Part shown: positions 1-5,862 of the stretch, piece after piece
Position numbering within the stretch: the first letter of the stretch is position 1
Layout: each line of letters opens with the position of its first letter
Source: Leclercia sp. UBA7405
GTDB taxonomy: Bacteria > Pseudomonadota > Gammaproteobacteria > Enterobacterales > Enterobacteriaceae
Length of the DNA: 10,367 bases
Assembly: GCA_002469605.1 (NCBI GenBank)
Contig: DKMV01000225.1
Location: 1-10,367 of the forward strand
Reading direction: 5' to 3'
Notes under the pieces: model-generated
Databases searched by the model: none
What the model saw: the letters and a program-made list of their open reading frames with translations, nothing else
What the model was told of the DNA's origin: nothing
Made by a program: the position numbers and the translations under genes

Positions 1-122
1 GAGACAGGATGTCGAGTTGAGTCGACCGCAGGCAGGAGGTCGGGAGGTGAGCGTAGTGCGAAGCACCGATTTCTTTGCGGGGCCGCGGGGATTGATAAGG
101 GGGCCGCGGTGGCCCCCTTATC
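1..122. other. GC-rich hairpin-rich non-coding segment, cut by window edge
   Basis: This segment has no convincing gene but carries many short inverted repeats: GACA-GGA-TGTC at 3-13, GTGC-GAA-GCAC at 56-66 and a perfect 12-bp stem at 94-122. The 10-mer GGGGCCGCGG occurs twice (79-88 and 100-109). Two forward frames are open from the left edge to stops at 161-163 and 166-168, but neither reads like a recognisable protein and both run through the palindromes. I infer a structured extragenic element, or the 3' flank of an unseen upstream gene. Its identity is unknown. Confidence 0.4.
94..122. repeat. Perfect 12-bp inverted repeat, possible terminator
   Basis: The arms GATAAGGGGGCC (94-105) and GGCCCCCTTATC (111-122) are perfectly complementary around the 5-nt loop GCGGT. 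A transcript on either strand would form a very stable hairpin. No run of T follows on either strand, so it is not a classical Rho-independent terminator. It may still stop or stabilise a transcript entering from the left edge and so insulate the urease promoter. Confidence 0.5.
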
Positions 123-167
123 ACGTTCACGGGTTCTGGAACGTCATATTCTGCTGGACGTGAGGTG

Positions 168-236
168 AACGGAACCATTCCACCTTAGTAACAGTCACCT
201 TAAAAACAGTGTCGTATTAAACGGAACCATTCCACC
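168..236. repeat. Pair of 17-bp direct repeats upstream of ureD
   Basis: The 17-mer AACGGAACCATTCCACC occurs identically at 168-184 and 220-236. Each copy contains the interrupted palindrome GGAA-N3-TTCC. The start-to-start distance is 52 bp, close to five helical turns, so both copies would face the same side of the DNA. The heptamer CACCTTA also recurs at 181-187, 196-202 and 251-257. The pair could be operators for an unidentified regulator of the ure operon, or remnants of a local duplication. No known regulator is recognised from the motif. Confidence 0.55.
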
Positions 237-271
237 CTCCTTACATAGCCCACCTTAAACAACCCCCATCC

Positions 272-286
272 ATAAGCGACTCATAT
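272..286. promoter_or_regulatory. Nac-type binding site upstream of the ure operon
   Basis: ATA (272-274), nine bases, then TAT (284-286) match exactly the ATA-N9-TAT consensus of Nac, the LysR-type nitrogen assimilation activator. In Klebsiella aerogenes, Nac activates the urease operon from such a site just upstream of the ureD promoter. Here the site is centred about 43 bp before the start point inferred from the candidate -10 box at 310-315, a plausible activating position. The motif is short and can arise by chance, but its position supports it. Nac itself is not encoded in the window. Confidence 0.6.
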
Positions 287-315
287 GACAACCTTCATTT
301 CCTCCAGGGCATACT
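285..315 (+). promoter_or_regulatory. Candidate sigma-70 promoter of the ure operon
   Basis: ATGACA at 285-290 matches five of six -35 bases, and CATACT at 310-315 matches four of six -10 bases. The spacer is 19 bp, longer than ideal, which would suit a weak promoter needing an activator. The -35 overlaps the right half of the Nac-type site. Transcription would begin near 322, leaving a leader of about 30 nt before ureD. This is inference from motif matching only. Confidence 0.35.
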
Positions 316-350
316 GAATTCCATCCCGACGACGAGCAGATGGATCTCCT

Positions 351-1178
351 ATGTTAGCAACCCAGGTGGCTGATCAAACCTATCAAGGCTGGCGCGCCTC
401 GCTGGCTTTGCAGTTTTGTCACACCCCGGAAAAAACCCTCCTTCACTCTGCCCGTCACGTCGGCCCGCTTACCGTTCAGCGTCCCTTTTACCCGGAGGGC
501 GAAACCTGCCACCTCTATCTGCTGCATCCGCCCGGTGGCATCGTTGGGGGCGATGAACTGGAGATCAATATTCACCTTGCGGCCAGCAGCCACGCGCTGA
601 TCACCATGCCCGGCGCCAGCAAGTTCTATCGCAGCAGCGGCCCGCAGGCCCGGCTTGTGCAGCACTTCAATATAGAAGAAAACGCCATCCTCGAGTGGCT
701 GCCGCAGGACACCATCTTCTTTCCCGGCGCCAATGCAGCCCTGCACTCGGTATTTCATCTCCACGCCACCAGCACTCTGCTGGCCTGGGAGCTGTTTTGC
801 CTCGGCCGCCCGGTCATCAACGAAACTTTCAGCCACGGGCGCATTGAGAGCCGCCTTGAGGTCTGGCTCGAGGGCGAACCCTTGCTGATCGAGCGCCAGC
901 ACCTGGCCGACGGCGATCTGACCCCCGTGGCGGAGCACTCGTGGATCGGCACGCTGCTGTTCTACCCGGCAAGCGAAACGCAGCTGGAGGAAGCCCGCGA
1001 GGCCATTGCACCGCTGGAGCACTTTGCCGGGGCCACCCTCACCGACGGCCTGCTGTCGGTCCGTTTTCTGGCCCATGACAACCTGATTTGCCAGCAGGCG
1101 ATGCGCGCGATCTGGCAGCGGCTGCGCCCGCAGCTCACCGCCAAAGCCCCCTGCTCGCCCCGAATCTGGCATACCTGA
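351..1178 (+). CDS. ureD: Urease accessory protein UreD
   Basis: UreD (UreH in some species) binds the urease apoprotein first and recruits UreF and UreG, forming the cytoplasmic complex that delivers nickel to UreC. The 275-residue product is close to the usual enterobacterial length of about 270 and reads closely like Klebsiella aerogenes UreD. Landmarks are [15 protein letters not shown] (residues 36-50), [34 protein letters not shown] and the C-terminal DNLICQ. The ATG at 351 has only a weak ribosome site (GGAT at 342-345). It is the first gene of the operon, with ureA starting 10 nt after its stop. The extreme N-terminus differs from Klebsiella but the rest is intact. Confidence 0.97.
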   Translation: MLATQVADQTYQGWRASLALQFCHTPEKTLLHSARHVGPLTVQRPFYPEGETCHLYLLHPPGGIVGGDELEINIHLAASSHALITMPGASKFYRSSGPQARLVQHFNIEENAILEWLPQDTIFFPGANAALHSVFHLHATSTLLAWELFCLGRPVINETFSHGRIESRLEVWLEGEPLLIERQHLADGDLTPVAEHSWIGTLLFYPASETQLEEAREAIAPLEHFAGATLTDGLLSVRFLAHDNLICQQAMRAIWQRLRPQLTAKAPCSPRIWHT

Positions 1179-1188
1179 GAGACGCACG

Positions 1189-1491
1189 ATGGAACTGACC
1201 CCCAGAGAAAAAGACAAGCTGTTGCTGTTTACCGCCGCGCTGGTAGCCGAGCGCCGCCTCGCCCGCGGCCTGAAGCTCAATTACCCCGAATCGGTGGCCC
1301 TGATTAGCGCCTTCATTATGGAAGGGGCGCGGGACGGGCAGACGGTGGCGGAGCTGATGGAAGCCGGTCGTCACGTCCTGACCCGCAGCCAGGTGATGGA
1401 GGGCGTGCCGGAGATGATCCCGGACATTCAGGTGGAGGCCACCTTCCCGGACGGCTCCAAGCTGGTCACCGTTCACAATCCGATCCTGTAA
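1189..1491 (+). CDS. ureA: Urease gamma subunit UreA
   Basis: UreA is the smallest structural subunit of the three-chain bacterial urease, (UreABC)3, which hydrolyses urea to ammonia and carbamate in the cytoplasm. The product is 100 residues, the standard gamma length. It begins [20 protein letters not shown] and carries the family landmarks [21 protein letters not shown] and [18 protein letters not shown], ending VHNPIL. The start follows a GAGAG ribosome site overlapping the ureD stop. Only 9 nt separate it from ureB, consistent with one polycistronic transcript. No abnormal residue is visible. Confidence 0.98.
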   Translation: MELTPREKDKLLLFTAALVAERRLARGLKLNYPESVALISAFIMEGARDGQTVAELMEAGRHVLTRSQVMEGVPEMIPDIQVEATFPDGSKLVTVHNPIL

Positions 1492-1500
1492 GGGGGCAGC

Positions 1501-1815
1501 ATGATCCCAGGCGAATATCAAATACAACCCGGGCAGCTCGCGATTAATGCCGGGCGCAAGACGCTGACGACGATCGTCGAAAACCACGGGGATCGGCCGA
1601 TCCAGGTCGGATCCCATTACCATTTTTACGAAGTGAATCCGGCGCTGAAGTTCGATCGTGAGCCGACCAAAGGCTACCGGTTGAATATCGCCGCCGGGAC
1701 CGCCGTGCGCTTCGAGCCAGGGCAAAAGCGTGCTGTCACTCTGGTGCAGGTGGCGGGCGCACAGCGCATCGTCGGCTTTCGCGGTGAGGTGATGGGCGAG
1801 GTGGATCATGGCTGA
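1501..1815 (+). CDS. ureB: Urease beta subunit UreB
   Basis: UreB is the beta structural subunit of urease and packs against UreC in the trimer. The 104-residue protein has the family start MIPGEY and the landmarks [46 protein letters not shown] and [10 protein letters not shown]. The ATG follows a GGGGG-containing ribosome site (1493-1497). Its last 8 nt overlap the start of ureC, an arrangement usually linked to coupled translation and equal amounts of the two subunits. Length and motifs are normal for a separate beta chain; it is not fused to gamma as in Helicobacter. Confidence 0.98.
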   Translation: MIPGEYQIQPGQLAINAGRKTLTTIVENHGDRPIQVGSHYHFYEVNPALKFDREPTKGYRLNIAAGTAVRFEPGQKRAVTLVQVAGAQRIVGFRGEVMGEVDHG

Positions 1816-3511
1816 GATCTCGCGTCAGGCCTATGCCGATATGTTTGGCCCCACCACCGGGGATAAGGTGCGGCTGGCCGATACCGAACTGTGGATCGAG
1901 GTGGAACAGGATCTGACGATCTACGGCGAAGAGGTCAAGTTCGGCGGCGGGAAGGTGATCCGCGACGGCATGGGCCAGGGGCAGATGACGGCGCAGGATT
2001 GCGTGGATCTGGTGCTGACCAACGCGCTGATCGTCGATCACTGGGGGATCGTCAAAGCCGATATCGGCGTGAAGAACGGCAGGATCGTCGCCGTTGGTAA
2101 AGCCGGTAACCCGGACATTCAGCCCGGCGTGACCATTCCGATCGGCGCGGCCACCGAGGTGATCGCCGCCGAAGGCAAGATCGTCACCGCGGGCGGCGTC
2201 GATACGCACATCCACTGGATCTGCCCCCAGCAGGCAGAAGAGGCGCTGGTCTCCGGCGTGACCACCATGATCGGCGGCGGCACCGGACCTGCCGCCGGGA
2301 CTCACGCCACCACCTGTACGCCGGGCCCCTGGTACATCGCGCGGATGCTGCAAGCCGCCGACACTCTGCCGGTCAACGTCGGTCTGCTGGGCAAAGGCAA
2401 CGCCTCCAACCCGGACGCCCTGCGCGAGCAGGTTGCAGCGGGGGCGATTGGCCTGAAAATTCATGAGGACTGGGGTTCAACTCCCGCCGCGATCGACTGC
2501 TCCCTGACAGTGGCGGATGAGATGGATATCCAGATAGCGCTACACAGCGACACCCTCAACGAGGCCGGGTTTGTCGAGGACACGCTGGCGGCCATCGCCG
2601 GGCGCACCATCCATACTTTTCACACCGAAGGGGCAGGCGGCGGCCATGCGCCGGACATCATTACCGCCTGCGCCCACCCCAACATTCTGCCCTCCTCCAC
2701 CAACCCAACCCTGCCCTATACCGTCAACACCATTGACGAGCATCTGGACATGCTGATGGTCTGCCACCATCTCGACCCGGATATTGCCGAGGATGTGGCC
2801 TTTGCCGAATCGCGCATTCGCCGGGAGACCATCGCCGCCGAAGACGTGTTGCATGATATCGGCGCCTTCTCGCTCACCTCGTCGGATTCGCAGGCGATGG
2901 GCCGGGTGGGCGAGGTGATTATCCGCACCTGGCAGGTGGCGCACCGCATGAAAGTGCAGCGTGGCCCGCTGGCGGAAGAGTCGGGGGATAACGATAACCT
3001 GCGCGTAAAACGCTATATCGCCAAGTACACCATCAACCCGGCGCTGACCCACGGCATCGCCCATGAGGTCGGATCGATTGAGGCCGGGAAGCTGGCGGAT
3101 CTGGTGGTCTGGTCCCCCGCCTTCTTTGGTGTGAAGCCCGCCACCATCGTCAAAGGCGGGATGATCGCCTGTGCGCCGATGGGCGACATTAACGCCTCGA
3201 TCCCCACCCCGCAGCCGGTGCACTACCGGCCAATGTTTGGCGCGCTGGGTGCCGCCCGCCACGCTACTCGCCTGACGTTTATCTCCCAGGCAGCCGCCGA
3301 TAACGGCATCCCGCAGCAGTTGAACCTGCAGAGCGCCACCGCGGTGGTCAAAGGCTGCCGGACGGTGAAAAAGGCCGACATGATCCACAACGGCCTGCAA
3401 CCGAACATCACCGTCGACGCGCAAACCTACGAGGTGCGTATCGACGGGAAACTGATTACCAGCGCGCCGGCAGAGGTTCTGCCGATGGCGCAACGCTATT
3501 TCCTGTTCTGA
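1808..3511 (+). CDS. ureC: Urease alpha (catalytic) subunit UreC
   Basis: UreC carries the bi-nickel active site and belongs to the amidohydrolase superfamily. The product is 567 residues, and every key residue sits at the Klebsiella aerogenes number: nickel ligands His134 and His136 (THIHW), His246, His272 and Asp360; the carbamylated Lys217 (GLKIHEDWG); substrate residue His219; and the flap Cys319-His320 in MVCHH. The enzyme should therefore be catalytically competent once nickel is loaded. The N-terminal [19 protein letters not shown] and C-terminal PMAQRYFLF are typical. The start overlaps ureB by 8 nt, and ureE follows after 9 nt. Large open frames on the opposite strand are by-products of high GC, not genes. 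Confidence 0.99.
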   Translation: MAEISRQAYADMFGPTTGDKVRLADTELWIEVEQDLTIYGEEVKFGGGKVIRDGMGQGQMTAQDCVDLVLTNALIVDHWGIVKADIGVKNGRIVAVGKAGNPDIQPGVTIPIGAATEVIAAEGKIVTAGGVDTHIHWICPQQAEEALVSGVTTMIGGGTGPAAGTHATTCTPGPWYIARMLQAADTLPVNVGLLGKGNASNPDALREQVAAGAIGLKIHEDWGSTPAAIDCSLTVADEMDIQIALHSDTLNEAGFVEDTLAAIAGRTIHTFHTEGAGGGHAPDIITACAHPNILPSSTNPTLPYTVNTIDEHLDMLMVCHHLDPDIAEDVAFAESRIRRETIAAEDVLHDIGAFSLTSSDSQAMGRVGEVIIRTWQVAHRMKVQRGPLAEESGDNDNLRVKRYIAKYTINPALTHGIAHEVGSIEAGKLADLVVWSPAFFGVKPATIVKGGMIACAPMGDINASIPTPQPVHYRPMFGALGAARHATRLTFISQAAADNGIPQQLNLQSATAVVKGCRTVKKADMIHNGLQPNITVDAQTYEVRIDGKLITSAPAEVLPMAQRYFLF

Positions 3512-3520
3512 GGAGGAGTC

Positions 3521-3985
3521 ATGATCGCTTTAACCCAACGCCTCGACCATCCGCACCCCGTTACCGCCCGCGTGACGCTGCCGATTGATGTCAGGGTCAA
3601 GAGCCGCGCCCGCGTGGTGCTGGATGACGGGCGCGATGCCGGACTGATGCTACCGCGCGGCCTGCTGCTGCGGGGCGGCGATCTGCTCACCAGCGCTGAC
3701 GGGAGTGAAGTGGTGGAAGTGATTGCCGCCGCCGAGCCGCTGTCGGTGGTGCGCTGCGCCGATCACTTCCTGCTGGCTCGCGCCTGCTATCACCTGGGTA
3801 ACCGCCACGTGCCGCTGCAAATCCTGCCCGGCGAGCTGCGCTATCACCACGATCATGTTCTGGACGAGATGCTCCAGCGGTTCGATCTCGAGGTAACGTT
3901 CGCCAGCCTGCCCTTCGAACCGGAAGCAGGGGCCTACGCCAGCGAAGGCCATTCCTATTCGCACTCTCACGCTCATTCACATTAA
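3521..3985 (+). CDS. ureE: Urease nickel metallochaperone UreE
   Basis: UreE is a cytoplasmic dimer that binds nickel and hands it to UreG for urease activation. The 154-residue product has the N-terminal peptide-binding-like domain (about 1-75) and the metal-binding domain (about 76-140). His96 in GNRHVPLQ, the conserved dimer-interface nickel ligand, is present, as are His110 and His112 in YHHDH. The C-terminal tail after residue 141 is histidine-rich, with His at 144, 148, 150, 152 and 154, but shorter and less dense than in Klebsiella aerogenes, so nickel storage capacity may be lower. A strong GAGGAGG ribosome site directly precedes the start. Confidence 0.97.
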   Translation: MIALTQRLDHPHPVTARVTLPIDVRVKSRARVVLDDGRDAGLMLPRGLLLRGGDLLTSADGSEVVEVIAAAEPLSVVRCADHFLLARACYHLGNRHVPLQILPGELRYHHDHVLDEMLQRFDLEVTFASLPFEPEAGAYASEGHSYSHSHAHSH

Positions 3986-3994
3986 GGATTCATC

Positions 3995-4534
3995 ATGCGC
4001 AAGTTATTGCCCCTGCTGCTGCTGGCCTTCTCCCTGCCCGCGCTAGCCCATCCTGGACATGGTGCCGACAGTTTTCAGGCCGGCTTTTTCCATCCCCTGA
4101 CCGGGCTTGACCACCTGCTGATGCTGACTGGCGCGGGCGTACTCGCCGCGCTGAGCGGCCGCAGGCTGCTGATGCCGTTCGCCACCCTCGGCATGATGCT
4201 GACCGGTGCGGTGGCGGGCAGTCTGTTGGGCGGCTTTGGCGGGATGGAGATGCTGATTATCGCCTCGCTGGCGGTATGCGGCGCGATGATGTTCAAAACC
4301 GAAAACCGCCTGCTGCTGGCTGTGCCTCTGCTTGCCATGTTCCACGGCTGGGCCCACGGTGTTGAGATGGCAGGCCACAGCTTCTGGCTGTTCACCAGCG
4401 GCTTTATGCTCGCCAGCGCCGCGGTGCTGTGCGTCAGCTTTGCGGCGGGCATGCTGCTGCGCCGTCACGACGGGCTGCGCAAAACCTTCGGCGGGGGGCT
4501 TATCGCCTCTGCCCTGCTGGCGTTGATGAGCTGA
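3995..4534 (+). CDS. ureJ: HupE/UreJ-family membrane protein, probable nickel transporter
   Basis: This 179-residue inner-membrane protein belongs to the HupE/UreJ family, linked with nickel uptake for urease and hydrogenase. A cleavable signal peptide (1-18, cut after LPALA) is followed by HPGHG (19-23) and the hallmark HPLTGLDH (33-40), a histidine/aspartate motif thought to bind nickel. About six hydrophobic segments follow, and FHGWAHGVE (116-124) is a second His cluster. The ribosome site is AAGGA. It lies between ureE and ureF, a gene absent from the Klebsiella aerogenes ure operon, and its TGA overlaps the ureF start (TGATG). Transport direction and metal are inferred from family and context. 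Confidence 0.9.
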   Translation: MRKLLPLLLLAFSLPALAHPGHGADSFQAGFFHPLTGLDHLLMLTGAGVLAALSGRRLLMPFATLGMMLTGAVAGSLLGGFGGMEMLIIASLAVCGAMMFKTENRLLLAVPLLAMFHGWAHGVEMAGHSFWLFTSGFMLASAAVLCVSFAAGMLLRRHDGLRKTFGGGLIASALLALMS

Positions 4535-5205
4535 TGGAGCCCTCCCACCAGCTGCGCCTGATGCAGCTCGCCAGCAGCAGCCTGCCGGTGGGATCTTTTA
4601 CCTGGTCGCAGGGGCTGGAGTGGGCGGTGGAAGCGGGCTGGGTCACCACCCCGGCGGCGTTTAAAGCCTGGCAGTGTCAGCAGATGGAGCAGAGCTTTTT
4701 CTGCGTCGATCTGCCGCTATTTTCCCGCCTGTACCGCGCCTGCGAGCAGCAGGACCGTGCCAGTGCCGCACGCTGGACGGGGTACCTGCTGGCCTGCCGC
4801 GAGACCCGCGAGCTGCGGGAAGAGGAGCGCAACCGCGGCGCGGCCTTCACCCGGCTAATCAAAAGCTGGGAGCCGGACTGCCCGCCCGACTGGCTGCCGC
4901 TGTTCGCGCAAAGCCAGCTGGGCGGCATGGCGTGGCTCGGGGTGCGCTGGGGAATCGACCTGCGGGAGATGGCGCTAAGCCTCGGCTACAGCTGGATTGA
5001 GAGCGCGGTGATGGCGGGCGTCAAGCTGGTGCCCTTTGGGCAGCAGGCGGCCCAGCTGTTGCTCATCGAACTCTGCGATCGTTTTGCCGACGGGCTGGAG
5101 CAGGCGCTTCTGCGCCGCGATGACCAGCTGGGGGCGGCCACGCCGCTCTCCGCTATCGCCTCGGCGCGTCATGAAACACAATATTCACGGTTATTCCGTT
5201 CCTGA
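4534..5205 (+). CDS. ureF: Urease accessory protein UreF
   Basis: UreF bridges UreD and UreG in the urease activation complex and is proposed to gate the fidelity of nickel insertion. From the ATG at 4534 the product is 223 residues, matching the usual enterobacterial length. Landmarks are [20 protein letters not shown] (8-27), [50 protein letters not shown] and the C-terminal [15 protein letters not shown] longer reading from a GTG at 4429 would add 35 residues inside ureJ and is rejected, because family similarity begins only just after this ATG. The 1-nt overlap with the ureJ stop implies translational coupling. Confidence 0.97.
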   Translation: MEPSHQLRLMQLASSSLPVGSFTWSQGLEWAVEAGWVTTPAAFKAWQCQQMEQSFFCVDLPLFSRLYRACEQQDRASAARWTGYLLACRETRELREEERNRGAAFTRLIKSWEPDCPPDWLPLFAQSQLGGMAWLGVRWGIDLREMALSLGYSWIESAVMAGVKLVPFGQQAAQLLLIELCDRFADGLEQALLRRDDQLGAATPLSAIASARHETQYSRLFRS

Positions 5206-5214
5206 GGAGTCTCT

Positions 5215-5832
5215 ATGTCTGAATACAAACATCCCCTGCGCGTGGGCGTCGGCGGTCCGGTGGGATCGGGCAAAACCGCCCTGCTGGAAGCCCTGTGTAA
5301 AGCGATGCGCGACCAGTATCAGCTGGCGGTGGTGACTAACGATATCTACACCAAAGAGGATCAGCGCATCCTCACCGAAGCGGGGGCGCTTGAGCCGGAG
5401 CGCATTGTCGGGGTGGAGACCGGCGGCTGCCCGCACACCGCGATTCGTGAAGATGCCTCCATGAACCTGGCGGCGGTAGAAGCCCTGAGCGAGAAGTTCG
5501 GTAATCTGGATCTGATTTTCGTTGAGAGCGGCGGGGATAACCTGAGCGCCACCTTCAGCCCGGAGCTGGCGGATCTCACTATCTATGTGATCGACGTCGC
5601 CGAAGGGGAGAAGATCCCGCGCAAGGGCGGGCCGGGGATCACCAGATCCGATTTTCTGGTGATCAATAAAACCGATTTGGCCCCTTACGTGGGAGCCTCG
5701 CTGGAGGTGATGGAGCGCGATACCAACCGCATGCGCGGCGAGCGCCCCTGGACCTTTACCAACCTGAAAGCGGGTGACGGGCTGGCCAATATTATTGCGT
5801 TTCTGGAAGTGAAGGGGATGCTGAAAGCATAA
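5215..5832 (+). CDS. ureG: Urease accessory GTPase UreG
   Basis: UreG is the SIMIBI-class GTPase that couples GTP hydrolysis to nickel delivery into urease. The 205-residue protein shows a P-loop GPVGSGKT (14-21), the nickel-binding CPH triad (72-74), ESGGDNL (104-110) and the guanine-specificity motif NKTD (151-154). These are all the key elements, so it should be functional. The start follows a good GAGGAG ribosome site 9 nt after ureF. It is the last gene of the operon; its stop codon TAA runs straight into the A-tract of the downstream hairpin terminator. Confidence 0.99.
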   Translation: MSEYKHPLRVGVGGPVGSGKTALLEALCKAMRDQYQLAVVTNDIYTKEDQRILTEAGALEPERIVGVETGGCPHTAIREDASMNLAAVEALSEKFGNLDLIFVESGGDNLSATFSPELADLTIYVIDVAEGEKIPRKGGPGITRSDFLVINKTDLAPYVGASLEVMERDTNRMRGERPWTFTNLKAGDGLANIIAFLEVKGMLKA

Positions 5833-5862
5833 AAAAGCCTGGCATCAGCCAGGCTCGTTTAT
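5831..5862 (-). terminator. Intrinsic terminator of the S8 gene, probably bidirectional
   Basis: An 8-bp perfect stem AGCCTGGC (5836-5843) / GCCAGGCT (5848-5855) with loop ATCA is flanked by AAAAAA at 5831-5836. Read on the minus strand, the hairpin is followed by six T, a classical Rho-independent terminator just after the stop of the S8 gene. On the plus strand the hairpin is followed by the poorer CGTTTATCATTT, so it may also stop ure transcription less efficiently. The A-tract overlaps the ureG stop codon. Confidence 0.85.

Noticed and set aside
1..168. Partial coding sequence entering from the left edge
   Set aside because: Two overlapping forward frames are open but neither is recognisable, and both run through perfect palindromes, which favours non-coding DNA.
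168..236. CRISPR array
   Set aside because: There are only two 17-bp repeats, no further units and no cas genes nearby.
354..1280. 308-codon open frame on the minus strand opposite ureD/ureA
   Set aside because: It is a high-GC shadow of ureD and ureA, with no family likeness and a composition dominated by Arg, Gly, Ala and Gln.
1736..2464. 242-codon minus-strand open frame across ureB/ureC
   Set aside because: It is an antisense by-product of codon bias in a strongly conserved operon.
2540..3493. 317-codon open frame on the minus strand opposite ureC
   Set aside because: It lies entirely inside ureC, whose residues are conserved at every active-site position; the antisense frame shows no recognisable domain.
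4429..4533. N-terminal extension of UreF from a GTG at 4429
   Set aside because: These 35 codons overlap ureJ in another frame and do not look like UreF; the ATG at 4534 gives the family length and a TGATG overlap.
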